Assembly: GCA_907165275.2 (NCBI GenBank)
Contig: OU015660.1
Coordinates: 7,380,501-7,444,500 of the forward strand
Source of the DNA: Zygaena filipendulae
Lineage: Eukaryota > Arthropoda > Insecta > Lepidoptera > Zygaenidae
Length of the DNA stretch: 64,000 nt
Reading direction: 5' to 3'
In this document: positions 11,014 through 22,300 of the stretch, piece by piece
How positions within the stretch are numbered: the stretch's first letter is position 1
How the letters are laid out: each line of letters begins with the position of its first letter
Position numbers and translations under genes: made by a program
The notes under the pieces: generated by a model
The model's database searches: none
Seen by the model: the letters and a program-made list of their open reading frames with translations, nothing else
What the model was told of the DNA's origin: nothing

Positions 11014-12470
11014 TAGAAGAAAATAAAAATAAAAATATTGAGCACATACTTTGTACGTATTCGTTGGATAGGTATATCTTAAATAATAAAATAATAACCA
11101 AGTGTAAAATTTATTGGTTATTTATGACATCTCAATGGTTATCTTTACTATGCATGCAGTAAAGATTTTTTAGCGATCCATTTAAAAAAAATTAGTAATA
11201 ATGTAAACGTATACCTATATTACAGTATTTACACTTACGCTTTAAATTAGCTGAAATTACTTAGACTGTCTGATTAGTATACTGTATAACTTGAATGTGA
11301 AAACTAGCCAAGTTGTATGCTCCTTTAAATAAATTTGAGGATAACTACAGAAATTCGCTCCTAATTTCGATGTCAATTCTTTTGTCGGCGAAGTCGACAA
11401 CCTGAAAGCATATTCTTAATACCTACAGTTGGTATCTAATGTAGTTAGGTAGGTTAACTTCCACTTTCACATTTATGTTTTTGATAGAATATTGATTACA
11501 TACCTACTACGTATAAATGTTTACGGAGATCAAACCCACGACACCTTATGTTGTAGACAAGTTTGCTAACCATTGGAGAAACCGTGCTGTCCTGTATATA
11601 ATTTTGTTTGACCATTTGTTTGGCCCTTAAAACAATGATTTCTATTTTTATAAATAGAAATATACCTATATTTATTTATTCGGAAGATCTATTAACTAGA
11701 CTGTTGAGAAGTAGCGTTGAGTTGGCAATTACATTGATATTTCATAATAATATTCCTTTCAAATATTAAGTAAATTGCCCTACTGTAACTGACAACGAAA
11801 AAAGAAATAGAAATAGAGAACTTTGCTTAACGTCGAAGGAATAAGACGACACCTTCACTTTGTTTTTGTCTTTATTCTCGCTTGACACCATTCGCCATTC
11901 ATCTGGATTTTAAGATTATTTTTCATAGTCATTGTTTCGTTTGCGAAATGTATCCAGTATTCAGTGCGAAAATTGTCACTTCAAATTTTTGTACTTTTGA
12001 GTTTAGGAGCATGTGAATGGATTTTGTAGATATAAAATTTTCGCCTGACTTCTGACTTGGGTTACACGCGACATAGTGAATCCCTTTTTCAGTGCATCTA
12101 TGCATACAGGCATCACCGCCGCCAAAGCTGTCAGCGGCGTTTTCAAAGAATTATAGTCACATGACAGCATTGAAAGCGCTTCGTGCTACAAAATGCAGCA
12201 AATCACAATGGTGTCGTTTGTTTTTATCCAGTAACGTATGAAATCTATTGGTTGCTCTGAAAACTGTGGAGGTACTGTTATTCGAGAAACGTTCAATTTT
12301 GTGCAAAGGGTTTTTTATGTAGGTATGGCGTATTCAATTTTTAATATCACTTCGTAACACGCAAATTTACTTGATCCCAAATTGGATAAGCTTTATATTT
12401 GTGTTGTGAAAACTAAACAAATGTGGTGAATTATACTATCGATGGTTATATTATATATACATGTACACTA
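11014..12470. other. Stretch without a gene
   Basis: AT-rich sequence with a decayed tRNA-SINE trace near 11525-11600 and a GC-richer patch at 12100-12200 (CATCACCGCCGCCAAAGCTG). No coding potential is evident. Confidence 0.5.
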
Positions 12471-12473
12471 ACG

Positions 12474-12706
12474 GCCGCACTCAGAGTCTACTTTAATGAT
12501 TACTTTGTTAAGTATAAAATTTTGAAACAAAACTGCCACAGTCAGAGGCATTCAGTAAATTAATGTTAATTGGCATTTAATGAGATGTAACTTAATTAGT
12601 TAAATGCCAATTAACATTAATTTATTAAACTTGTGTGATTGCGGCAGTTTTGTTTTAAAAATCTATACTTAACTAAGTAATAATTAAAGTCGACTTTGAG
12701 GGCGGC
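12474..12706. mobile_element. Foldback MITE with nested palindromes, 233 bp
   Basis: The outer arms GCCGCACTCAGAGTCTACTT and its complement AAGTCGACTTTGAGGGCGGC extend about 65 bp inward. The inner arms TAAATTAATGTTAATTGGCA (12556) and its mirror (12599-12623) form a second palindrome in the middle. A solo end of the same family lies at 36188-36262. A tRNA-derived SINE sits directly against its right end. Confidence 0.8.
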
Positions 12707-12710
12707 GGTA

Positions 12711-12825
12711 AGACTGGAAAGTAGAACTTTGCGTTTATCACACAAAATTCACATCCACCGGAAATCGAATCTGGAATCTACGTAACGGAGAGGTATGGTG
12801 ACCACTATGCCAATCCGTTCGTCAT
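12711..12825 (-). mobile_element. tRNA-derived SINE copy
   Basis: It carries the same order of blocks as the copy at 43880-43998 (AGACTGGAAAGTAGAACTTT, TTTATCACACAAAATTCACA, CACCGGAAATCGAATC, GGTGACCACTATGCCAATCC). It abuts the foldback MITE. Confidence 0.75.
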
Positions 12826-13085
12826 ATTTAACGTAAACTTATCTACTTATTTACATTCGACAAACCTAAAAATACGTACCTACTCGTATATAAACAGTAC
12901 TTTGGTATATAAAGTTTCCAACACAATTTTGTCTATTTCATTGTTTCTGTTTTAAACATACCTATACCTACTTACAAATTTCACAAACTTAGAATGTATA
13001 GAACTTTATCTTAAATCCAGCCACGAAGTTAAATGTATGATAGGAATACAAGTAAAGTGGGCACCAAGTCACGTTGTAGGCAGAA

Positions 13086-13345
13086 GCTATCACCATTTAG
13101 ACGCACGAAAAGGTTCCCGGCGGGTGCCTATGACATTATTAAACTCAGGCGCATCTCTGGGCAAGCGACGCTAAAAACTACGTGACCGCGTTGCACAATC
13201 GGCGATCGTCTGTCCTGAAAAATCGCCCGGTCCAAAAATTCAGACCGTACCCCGAACGAATGGAGGAAAAAATAACCAGAATGTCCGCGGGCCCACTTCA
13301 CTGAACATCCCGCATAAATTATGTTGATAAAACTTTCAGCTGGAG
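13086..13345. other. Noncoding module with a partner at 28840-29032
   Basis: It contains, in order, TATGACATTATTAAACT (13129-13145), GCTAAAAACTACGTGACCGC, GACCGTAC and GCATAAATTATGTTGATAA. The module at 28840 has the same blocks. The 84-codon reading frame here is not protein-like. GC content is above that of its surroundings. It may be regulatory DNA or an old repeat. Confidence 0.55.
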
Positions 13346-13952
13346 TGTTATGTGCTCGCCGCCTCGTGCACCGAGTGTGCACAGCTTATTTGATCAAAAT
13401 TCAAAGCTTCTGTCTTCATAAAATCACCTTCATATAATAGTTGTTACCTTTAAGTAATAGGTACAATTCTTTGGTTTTACGGTTTTACCTAAGGTACTTG
13501 TTTAAATTAAATTGAAAGTATTAGCTATCTATTATTTGTATGAATAGGTGGTAAAGTAAGTTATTTTTTCACTGATGAAAGCTATCTCTATTAATCAAGG
13601 ATTATTTTGAATCATGAAACAAAGAGCTACTGAGGGAATCCCAAAATCTACGCTGTTAGAAATGCAGACGGAAATTCAGTTAATCATCAATTCATAGAAA
13701 ATAAAATTTAATGGATAATTTTTTCCTTTTGAACAATATAGGTAGGTAACATTGAAATCTTGAAGAGTAGAAAACATAATGAACAAAATTTTACCTAATT
13801 GGAGTAAGATTAAATGAAAAAAGCTTGGGAACTGGTTAAAAGGATAGGTAGATGAAGAGTGGCGTGAACAAATTAAAAATCAAAGGTTTAATAATATGAA
13901 CATATTTAATCTAAGTTTCTAAATTCATCTCAGAGAATCTGAGCATTTTATC

Positions 13953-14180
13953 AAATCAAATCAAATCAAATATACTTTATTGCACACACAGTAGAAGACA
14001 CAAAATTTACAAAACACAGAAACATATGGATACGTACAACGAGGCGACCTATATTGCTGAAAGCAATTTTTTCATAGGCAGCCTCCTCTGGTAGAGAGAG
14101 ATGTAAAAAGAAAGGTAGATAGTGCGGCATTAATATCTGCATAATAAATTTCAATAATAACAAAATATATAAATACTGAT
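13953..14180 (-). mobile_element. LINE 3' end with (TTTGA)n tail
   Basis: On the minus strand it reads GTGTGTGCAATAAAGTATAT followed by four TTTGA units. This is a frequent lepidopteran LINE 3' terminus with a polyadenylation-like AATAAA. The preceding 200 nt are UTR-like with no coding. The clade is not assigned. Confidence 0.65.
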
Positions 14181-14829
14181 ATATAGATACGAGAAATAAT
14201 AGAAACTACGTAAACTTACAACATACAGATACTTATACGTAAAATAATTGTATACTAAAACAATAAACAATACATAATTCTACTATAATAGAATACGAAT
14301 TTTATTATTTCATTTTCATTTTATTATTTTTATTACCTATTTTTTTATTTCTGTTATACCTACGTTGTTAAATGTTAAACATAATGAAACAAAATATAAA
14401 TCCGTTAGGGTCCACTCGGTAAACTTGACTTCAAACAACGTGATTAGCTTTTTAAGAGTGACCTTTTCACGGTTATTAAACTCGGCCATTTTCAGTGGAG
14501 GCTACGGATCAAGCCTCATGGAGTAAGAGAACTGGAGGAGCATTAATTCAAGTGCAACACGAAAAATGCATTAGCTCTTAGTCTTTGTTAGTACATTCAT
14601 CATTGTCCCATCTAATTTCACCCTCGACTTGTTGGCTTACTACTGTCCTATACAGTACCTAGTCGTAATTTTTGTAGGTTTGGGTATCTTATTTATTTAC
14701 GTAGATAGAACTCAATCTATGTATAGTATACTTCGCAAGCTAGGATTAAAGCAAATCATATACCTGTGTAGGTATCATATTAAGATGTCTGCCAATTATT
14801 ACGAGATGGTAGGTACAATAGGCTTGTTG

Positions 14830-15145
14830 ACTAAATTTTTTTTTAGTTCATCTTGTATAATTCATTATATAATTCATTAATAAAAAATATTGGACACGTA
14901 TTTTTTATTTTTTCACGTAATCAAAAAATAACGGCGATACATTGAGTTGAAATTTCGCATGACGTCACTAACCATCGCAGTTTGTATGGCGGCTTGTAGC
15001 GGTTAGAGACGTCACGAGCCCCCACCCAGTTAATGAGCTTTATCTCTGTGTATTTTCACTTATTTAAAAAATAAAAAATACTTGTCTAATGATTTTTAGT
15101 TTTCTAACTGACGGACTAATTAGAATTTTGATTTTCAAAAGCCGT
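14830..15145. mobile_element. MITE with AATAGGCTAGTTTCC termini, diverged copy 2
   Basis: It shares ATATTGGACACGTATTTT, AAAAAATAACGGCGATACAT, GAAATTTCGCATGACGTCAC and ACGGACTAATTAGAATTTTG with the element at 45605-45934. The outermost terminal bases are lost. A nearby 83-codon reading frame (14629-14880) overlaps it and is not a gene. Confidence 0.7.
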
Positions 15146-15360
15146 CTACATCCCTTTTAAAAAGCCCATATATTAAATGTTTATGTTGAGTTTTGAAAAG
15201 GTTTAGTAGTCTTCTTTGTTTCATCTTTCAATAAAAAAAAAATGCGTGACAGTTCGTGGAACACTTAGTTAGAAGTTAGAACTCAGTTGCTGCGCCTCGT
15301 AGTTTCCGAGATATAAGCTTTCGAAAATTTGACTTTTATCAGATTTTGCGCGATTTAGTT

Positions 15361-15565
15361 GTTTTTTATTTATCTATCTATTTATCTATCTATCTATATA
15401 TTTATTGTTAAATAACAATTAATGCACACAAGGACCACATAAAAAAGAAAGAAAGTATAAAATTAATCATGTACAAGGGTCATGCTTATTCCATGTGGAA
15501 TTTCTTCCAACAGACCCGCAACAGGAAAAGGGATAAGAATAGGCTGATCTACTAGGACATTTTTG
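15361..15565 (-). mobile_element. LINE 3' UTR fragment, same family as 4.3-5.8 kb
   Basis: The reverse complement shares CCTGTTGCGGGTCTG, GGAAGAAATTCC, GGAATAAGCAT and CCCTTGTACATG, in order, with the 3' UTR of the LINE at 4321-5771. It ends in a GATA-type tail (TAGATAGATAGATAAATAGA at about 15364-15400). Only the last ~200 nt were inserted. Confidence 0.8.
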
Positions 15566-15569
15566 TTTT

Positions 15570-17296
15570 TTTGGCGTAGGTACCTCGAGAGTGATTAAAA
15601 AAATTATAACAGGTGATCACTAAGTAATTACTTTTTACACATTTAAAAAAAAGCAAATAATAATCCAAAATCAAGCTAAGCTTAGGTCAGTAAATTTAAA
15701 TTTCGATTTATCTCAGGAGAAAACTGTAAACTTGCAACATCTCTGTACCATGCTAACGCGTTGGTTTTGTACTTCAATATCGAACAATAATATTTTGAAT
15801 GAAACTATCGCTCTAGGTGTAATATCTTTATGGCTAACGCTATTTTTCATATTAAGTCTTAATCGATGAAATTAAAAGTTCTATTGAATGGTGTAAAATA
15901 TCTTGAAACCATTACCAAACTAATATGAGTCGATTAATTTGTTGTTTATAAAAAAGTAGCGAATCGGTGAAGGCGACGGTACGCATCCCACACTACACCA
16001 ATCGGATGTTCGGAATCCCGGTTCATCTGACTTTTTCTACTCGATTTGTATATTTCATAGATGGAGTAGGTACGTTGAAAAACTATATGTCCGAACTATT
16101 GACAACTGTACGCCACCCATAATGAGAGCAGCCGGCGCGAACCCATAAGCAACCAATAATAATAATCGTTGAAAAACCCATTAGTTAATTAATTTACCAA
16201 TAAGCGCAAATCTACGATGCCGTGACGGAAAATTTCACCCGGACCGACTCGAACTTCGTTCTAAAAATATAAAATTTATCAATTTCTGCTATATTCTATT
16301 TTTAGTAAGTATACTTTCGTTGTAAATGTTCCACTTTTTTGTGTATTTCTTACGAACAATACGTATCATACCGATTCCTAATGATAGTCTAGCGGTCGAA
16401 AGGTTTCTCATTAAAGAAAAATAACAAGAAAAACAAAGAATTCTATTTACAAATGAATTCAACATTTCTTTAAGAGAATTTATTTTTTTAATATTCATCT
16501 CAGTTTTAGTGAGTTTCACATTTATTGTCAAAGTCAACGTAACATTAAATTGCATTAGACTTAAGTATTATAAAATATTTAATATAAAGGATAAGAGTAG
16601 TAGGTAAGTATGTATATGGAATATTAAATTTATTCAAGAAAATTTACAGATTAATTTATTCAAAAGTTGAAGATCTAAGGTTATTTTATTACTTCTATAG
16701 ATTAAGTACGTTATGAGTTCTCTTGAATACAACAGATATTTTATTATATTATGTAACTTACCATAGAATATTTAATAGTAGATAATTTTTATTTCAACAT
16801 GTATGGCAAGTTATGGCAAATCCGGCTACGGGGTAAGTCCAACTGTCTTCTTCTATGTCACGTTCAAAGAACTCTTTTAGGAGTGGATTTTTCAATTTTA
16901 AGGTCTATTCTGGAATGCTAGAGCTTTATTATTGAGAAATTTATTGATAAAAGTCCATAGAACAGGGGAAGCAGCAGATAACCATAACTTACTATACGTT
17001 ATTATAATTGTTATATAAGTATACTAACATGACCGAGTAACATGTATTTAACAATAATTACTATGGGGAGGTACTAATGTAAACGAAGCATAAGCAATAC
17101 GAGTAAAATCAATACTATTCAATCCATGAACACAAAAGTATAAGTATTTTATCTTAAAATACCCTCATTTTTATACCAGAAAAACGTACCATATTCATAC
17201 CATACCATACCATATTAAGTTTGCCATAGGAGTAACTATGTATGTACCTGTAATCGTAAAGAAAAAATGACCGCTGCATTGAAACTAGTTTATGTA
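15570..17296. other. Stretch without a gene; short module at 16101-16133
   Basis: AT-rich except about 15960-16145. There CTGTACGCCACCCATAATGA resembles TTGTACGCCGCCCATTATTA at 32904 in the giant intron. No other feature is seen. Confidence 0.45.
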
Positions 17297-17298
17297 TA

Positions 17299-17662
17299 CA
17301 GGGTGTCACTTAAATCGACGTCAAGCCAGAACCAGGTGATAGGCTAAGTCATAACAGCTGTTAACAGAAAAATATGAAACTCTTTGCTATGCCTATTAAA
17401 AAAAAGGACAGTCATTAAAACTGACGAAAGCAATAATTTTGAAAACTTTATTGGCAAAAACTTAAATTTTAAGCAGCAATTTTCAGAAACACTTCACGAT
17501 TACGCAATAAGAAGAAAATTGAAAAAAGTAAGGTTTGTAGCAACAGGAGTTAAAGAACCATCGCAGGGTGTTAATTTTTATAAATTTTAAAGATAATTTT
17601 TTCACGTTTTTCTATTAAGTTATGACTTACCTATCACCCAATATCGATTTACGGGACACCTG
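17299..17662. mobile_element. Nonautonomous element with CAGGGTGTC termini, 364 bp
   Basis: The left end CAGGGTGTCACTTAAATCGA and the complement of the right end (CAGGTGTCCCGTAAATCGAT) match. So do GTGATAGGCTAAGTCATAAC and GTGATAGGTAAGTCATAACT further in. It is flanked by TA. The interior has a 68-codon open frame (17384-17590, lysine-rich, no recognised domain) that may be chance or a remnant. Confidence 0.75.
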
Positions 17663-17664
17663 TA

Positions 17665-18860
17665 TATTTATTGTTTTAAAGAAAAACTGGATTTTTGTCG
17701 TGTTTGGAGTGGTGCTCCATATTTTTTTGTGGTATACAAAATAACTCCGCGTGGGTATAACAAAAAAGGTTTGCAAATAATGAAATAGAGTACTTAAGGT
17801 AACAATTTTTTTACAACTCTTAGAATCTAAGTATATGTTAATAATATAATGTTACGACGGATAGACTTACAATATACCATTTTTACAGTTACGTAGAATA
17901 AATAATAAACATTTATTTACTCATTTAACTACAATCATAACTTACGAAAAACAAATATCACATTGTTTATAAACCTTACTTTTAAGACGACATAATTATT
18001 ATTTATGGTAGGTATGTGTTTGGTTTTATCGTGAGTAGAACGATGCATGATAACCCAAGTTTTACATTTACAGAACAGCTAGGTGTAGGTTGTAACTTCG
18101 CAAAATGGGAAATATACACTCATCGTTCTTATAGGCCAATGAATTTACAAAGTGCTATGTGAGGGTCTTCGTACACACATCGATACTAGTATCTCCACAT
18201 TAGGCTGATCGGCGTTCGCGATGGGGGGTATGTGAGGGGAGACCCTAAAGAATCAGGAGCGGTCTAGCTGTGTATTTTACGTTAGTGGAATTGGCAAATA
18301 CCGGCCTTTATTCACTATGACCAATAACATGATTTTCCCATAACTCGCGTCTCAAAAACGCCATCTGAAATGCTCCAGATGCAATAATATTTTGTGTCAA
18401 TACAAAATGTATTTTTTGAAGTGAAAATTTTTTTAGTCCGACGGAATTTTTTTTATGGCGTGGCGCGTGCTATCTTAACATGACGTGTTATAGTCGTAGT
18501 GAATAATGCCACAGGCCAAATAAAAAATTTACAATTTCAAAATACTTAACAAAAACTGAAAATGTACGAGATATTTCCCAAATTACTTTATTAATGAACG
18601 TTAATGTAAAATAACATCTACCAAATGTCCACCTCTCGCGGCATAACGAATAATATGAGCGCTCCTTTTGATTGCGTTTCTCACCATAATACTTTCGCAC
18701 ACTTCCGACTTTATACCTACATTTAACAGCGAACGTCTTGAATATTTATTTAAGTGTTGAAGATTCATCCGTTTGTTAGCATAGACACGTTCCGTTAGCT
18801 AGCCCCATAGAAAATCAAATATTAACATGATATTTAATATTTATTTTTTAATAAAACCGA
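17665..18860. other. Stretch downstream of the Ig gene, no gene seen
   Basis: It may contain part of the 3' UTR of the Ig gene towards its right end. Otherwise AT-rich, with a GC-richer segment at 18180-18270 of unknown nature. Confidence 0.4.
18840..18845 (-). terminator. Possible polyadenylation signal AATAAA
   Basis: TTTATT on the plus strand reads AATAAA on the minus strand, about 270 nt past the stop of the Ig gene. Such hexamers are common by chance in this AT-rich DNA, so it is only a candidate for the 3' end. Confidence 0.2.
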
Positions 18861-18873
18861 CCAACAAAGTTCT

Positions 18874-19053
18874 TGAGTGGTGACCACGAACCGAAGGACG
18901 CGGCGTGGGTAGGCCCCCTAAAAGAAGGTAGACTGACAACTTGGTGAAGCTCGAGGAATGCCATTGGATGCGGAAAGCGCTTGTTGTGGAGATCCTTGGG
19001 GGAGGCCTTTGTTCACCAGTGGACGTCTTTCGGCTGACATGATGATGATGAAA
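18874..19053 (+). mobile_element. RTE-type LINE 3' end
   Basis: It contains CCGAAGGACGCGGCGTGGGT, GGAGATCCTTGGGGGAGGCC and CAGTGGACGTCTTTCGGCTG, followed by a (TGA)n tail. These match the well-known C-terminal coding end and tail of lepidopteran RTE-like LINEs as I remember them. It ends about 60 bp from the stop of the Ig gene, in opposite orientation. Confidence 0.7.
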
Positions 19054-19115
19054 CCAGACCAGTGGGACCCCATTAGTCTTAGTTACCGTAAACTTACACG
19101 TCGATATGCACAGAC

Positions 19116-19309
19116 TTAGAACGTATTAAGATACCGCAGTGCTGTTACTAGGAGTGCATAAAGTTGTGGTGGCAAGTTTTGTGTAAGGAAGTATTGGTGC
19201 GCGTGCGACGCGGCGGGGCGCGCGCGCGCTGGGAGGTTGCGGGCTCGCTGCCACGCCGCCCCCGACACCATCGGCTCCTCTGCGTAACCGTTCATATTCA
19301 ATTCTAGCC
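19116..19309 (-). CDS. Coding exon 8: C-terminal tail and stop
   Basis: The acceptor is TTATCTCCAG and the exon runs to TAA at 19116-19118. It codes residues 333-395: LELNMNGYAEEP, an Arg/Ala/Pro-rich stretch (RARNLPARARPA), then QNLPPQLYALLVTALRYLNT and F. The last 16 residues are moderately hydrophobic and could be a GPI-attachment signal, but the run is short and contains an arginine. The exon is unusually CpG-rich, including CGCGCGCGCG near 19220. An alternative terminal exon elsewhere is possible. Confidence 0.82.
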
Positions 19310-22300
19310 CTGGAGATAAAAAAAACATTGTTATACTAAAAAATAACACCAATAAGTATCACACTTATATCATCCAGCCCTTCAAGCGTGATGCTGTGAG
19401 TCTGTGACCAATGTAAATAGGGATTCATTTTTATATATTCCCGCGTGGTTTCACCCGCGATAATTTCAGAGTTCCCGCGGGAATTCCGGATTACGATATA
19501 GCCTATGTTACTTATGGATAATGTAGCTTTCTAATGGTGAAAGAATTTTTGAAATCGGTCCAGTAGTTTTTGAGTTAAATCGTAACAAACAAACAAAAAA
19601 TCAAATCTTTTGTCTTTATAATATTGGTATAGAATAGATATAGATTATTAGAGCTAGCCGGAGGTCTATGGACCCCTCCCACACTACGACCTGACAAGGT
19701 TTAAAGATTTTTCATCGCCAGTTCGCATTTGAACGCAAAATAAGTTTTAAACATCACACTTAACTTTGTTTTGGAACGCTCTCGAAGCTACTTACTATGC
19801 AAGCTGACTTGGCTCTCCATCTTGCCGAGCGCGTTGACTGAGGCGCACACGTAAGTCCCGTAATCGCTCGCCGCCAAAGACTTTATCGTCAAATTCATCC
19901 ATAGTGAATATTCGTTCACTATCTTCTCGGTAATGCGAAACTTTGGGTTTTCCAATAATTTATCGCTCACCAAAGCTGCAACAAATAAAAATATTTTTTT
20001 TTTAGCTTTAATACACGCGTGCAGAGAGAATATTATCTTATTGAGTAACGTTATAGAAGCAGTTTCAGGTAGAGTTACACCATTTATAAACATGTTTTGC
20101 GAAGAGAAATCTTTAAAGAGTTTCAATCAGAATTTGAAGATAACAAGGTCTTCACGTTGAAGATAACAAGGTCTTCGGATAGAGTCACTTCTGTGATTTT
20201 AACATGCTAAAAAAAATTGTCTGAGTGTCTCGCCCTTACGCTGCCTCATGTTCATAAGTTGCTTTAGAAAAAATTGACAGATTTTCATCTGATGGTAAGA
20301 ATTCACCGGCGCCATTAAATATATTATGGTCATTTTTTTGTTCAGTCGAAACATCATTGAACGACCAAATGTACTACCATCACCGGATAGATACTGAACT
20401 TGACGATAAAGAAACTTACTATAAACAAAAAAAAAATATAATAGACAAGAAAGAAAAAAAAATAAGATTAATTTCATCATAATAATCGTACGTCACAAAA
20501 TACGTACACGTTTGGAGCTAACAATAGACATGCAATAGACACCTACTACACGATAGGTACCTACGTAATGGATATATTTAGATCTAATGTATAACATTAA
20601 ATTGAATTATATTATGAGCTTATTTATTTCAATTCTGTAAATTCTGATGTCATGTTGAATTTTTTTTTTACCATAAATAAATTTGAATACGTCATATAAG
20701 TTGGTTTAGTTATTAGACACGTCCCGCAGGGTCCGAATTCACTGTGACCATTACACGCCACTAAATTATTTTCCCACTTGCCCAAAGATGAATTAACAAA
20801 ATACTAATTTGCGACCTTTTGCCATCTAGATTGTTTGAATTATGTGCGAAGAATATTGTTGTTCATAGGGAATCAGGCCTCAAGGCTTTCAAATAAACAG
20901 TCTAAATTACTTAGTTCTTGTTTACTGGGGTATGAGTTTTCTAACACTGTTTGTTTATGTAATTACATTTACCGTCTTCCCGATACCAGGAGTTCATAGC
21001 TTTTGGGGAGGCTTCGATGTAGCACTGAAGCTCAACGTCGCTGCCGGGCGGTGCTCCCACCAACTGGTTTGATACCTTCACTTGTGGTATGACTGTAGAC
21101 ACCAATAGTAAAGTTAGGTATATAAATATATTTATCGTTCGGTATCATCTGATATTATTCTGAAATTTTCACTTAATTACCCAGGGAATTTTCAATTAAG
21201 TCTAGCTGTGCCCGTGGTGTACCCACGATAGTTTCGGGATTCCCGAAGGGACTACCAATTTTCTTCAGGTCAATGTTATTCAGCAGTCAAAGGTTAACCA
21301 TTTTCATAGTATTATAGTAAATTTTGATAGTATGTATTATTATTTAAGTCCTTTAATTTAGTAGCCCACAGCTTCCCTCAGCTACAGTGATAATGTGAGA
21401 AGTTTCATCTAAGCCCGTTCAGCCGTCATTGCATAAACATCTGCAAAACCTCTGTCTTTAACATTAATAATAATTAGGGCCAATAATATTATAAATATTG
21501 ATATCATTGATTAGGACTGATTCTGTGTTTTCTTCGAAATTCTTCACCAGCGTGTGCTCAACTTCGTGATCTAGAGGATAAACTGTGGAACTGCTTAACC
21601 CATTCTAATATTTTTTCAACTCCTAGGAATTTAAGCTACAGTTTCCCTGAGTGACATAGGATATTTTAAATCTTGATACGAAGGGTTCCCGAGGGAATCA
21701 GAAAATGAACGCGGGTGTAACCACAGGAGGAAATGCTAGTATACGTATTATATACTATGGAAGATAGTAGAAAACGCTTTCGTCCTAAGGACCGCCATTA
21801 TTGTCACCTATATAGGTGAATGTAAAAACTCTGTGTGCGCTGACAGTGGCGATAACTCACAGTGCACTTGCACGTGGTACCGGCGGCTGACAGTGGGCGG
21901 GATGCCGTTGCTCGCGATGCACAAGTACGCGCCCATGTCACTTCTTTGCACGTGCGAAAGCTCCAAGCTCTCACCCTTGTGGTTGTCCACTACTGCAACA
22001 ATAGCGTGGATAAATATACATGCACTTAGGACCACGCCAACACAATGCACCGTGAAACTTACCTAACGAACAATATTTTCTTAAGACATACTCGTAGAGT
22101 AAATGTTAGATAGTAGCAGACCTTTTACTCGATTCAAAACGTAATACGTAAGCAACATTGCGTTGGTCTGAGCTGATTGACAAGTTGTTAATGTCACATA
22201 GGTAGGTACCTACTACTAAAAAAATTCTACGCTAGCCGCTGGCGTTCACGCAAAACCAAATCATAAAATTCAAAGAAAAAGCGTGAGAAATGCGACGAGT

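Noticed and set aside
19788..20126. Start codon of a 112-aa protein at 20126
   Set aside because: The frame to the right of 19975 is intron read-through; a clear acceptor at 19976-19985 and homology begin at ALVSDKLL.
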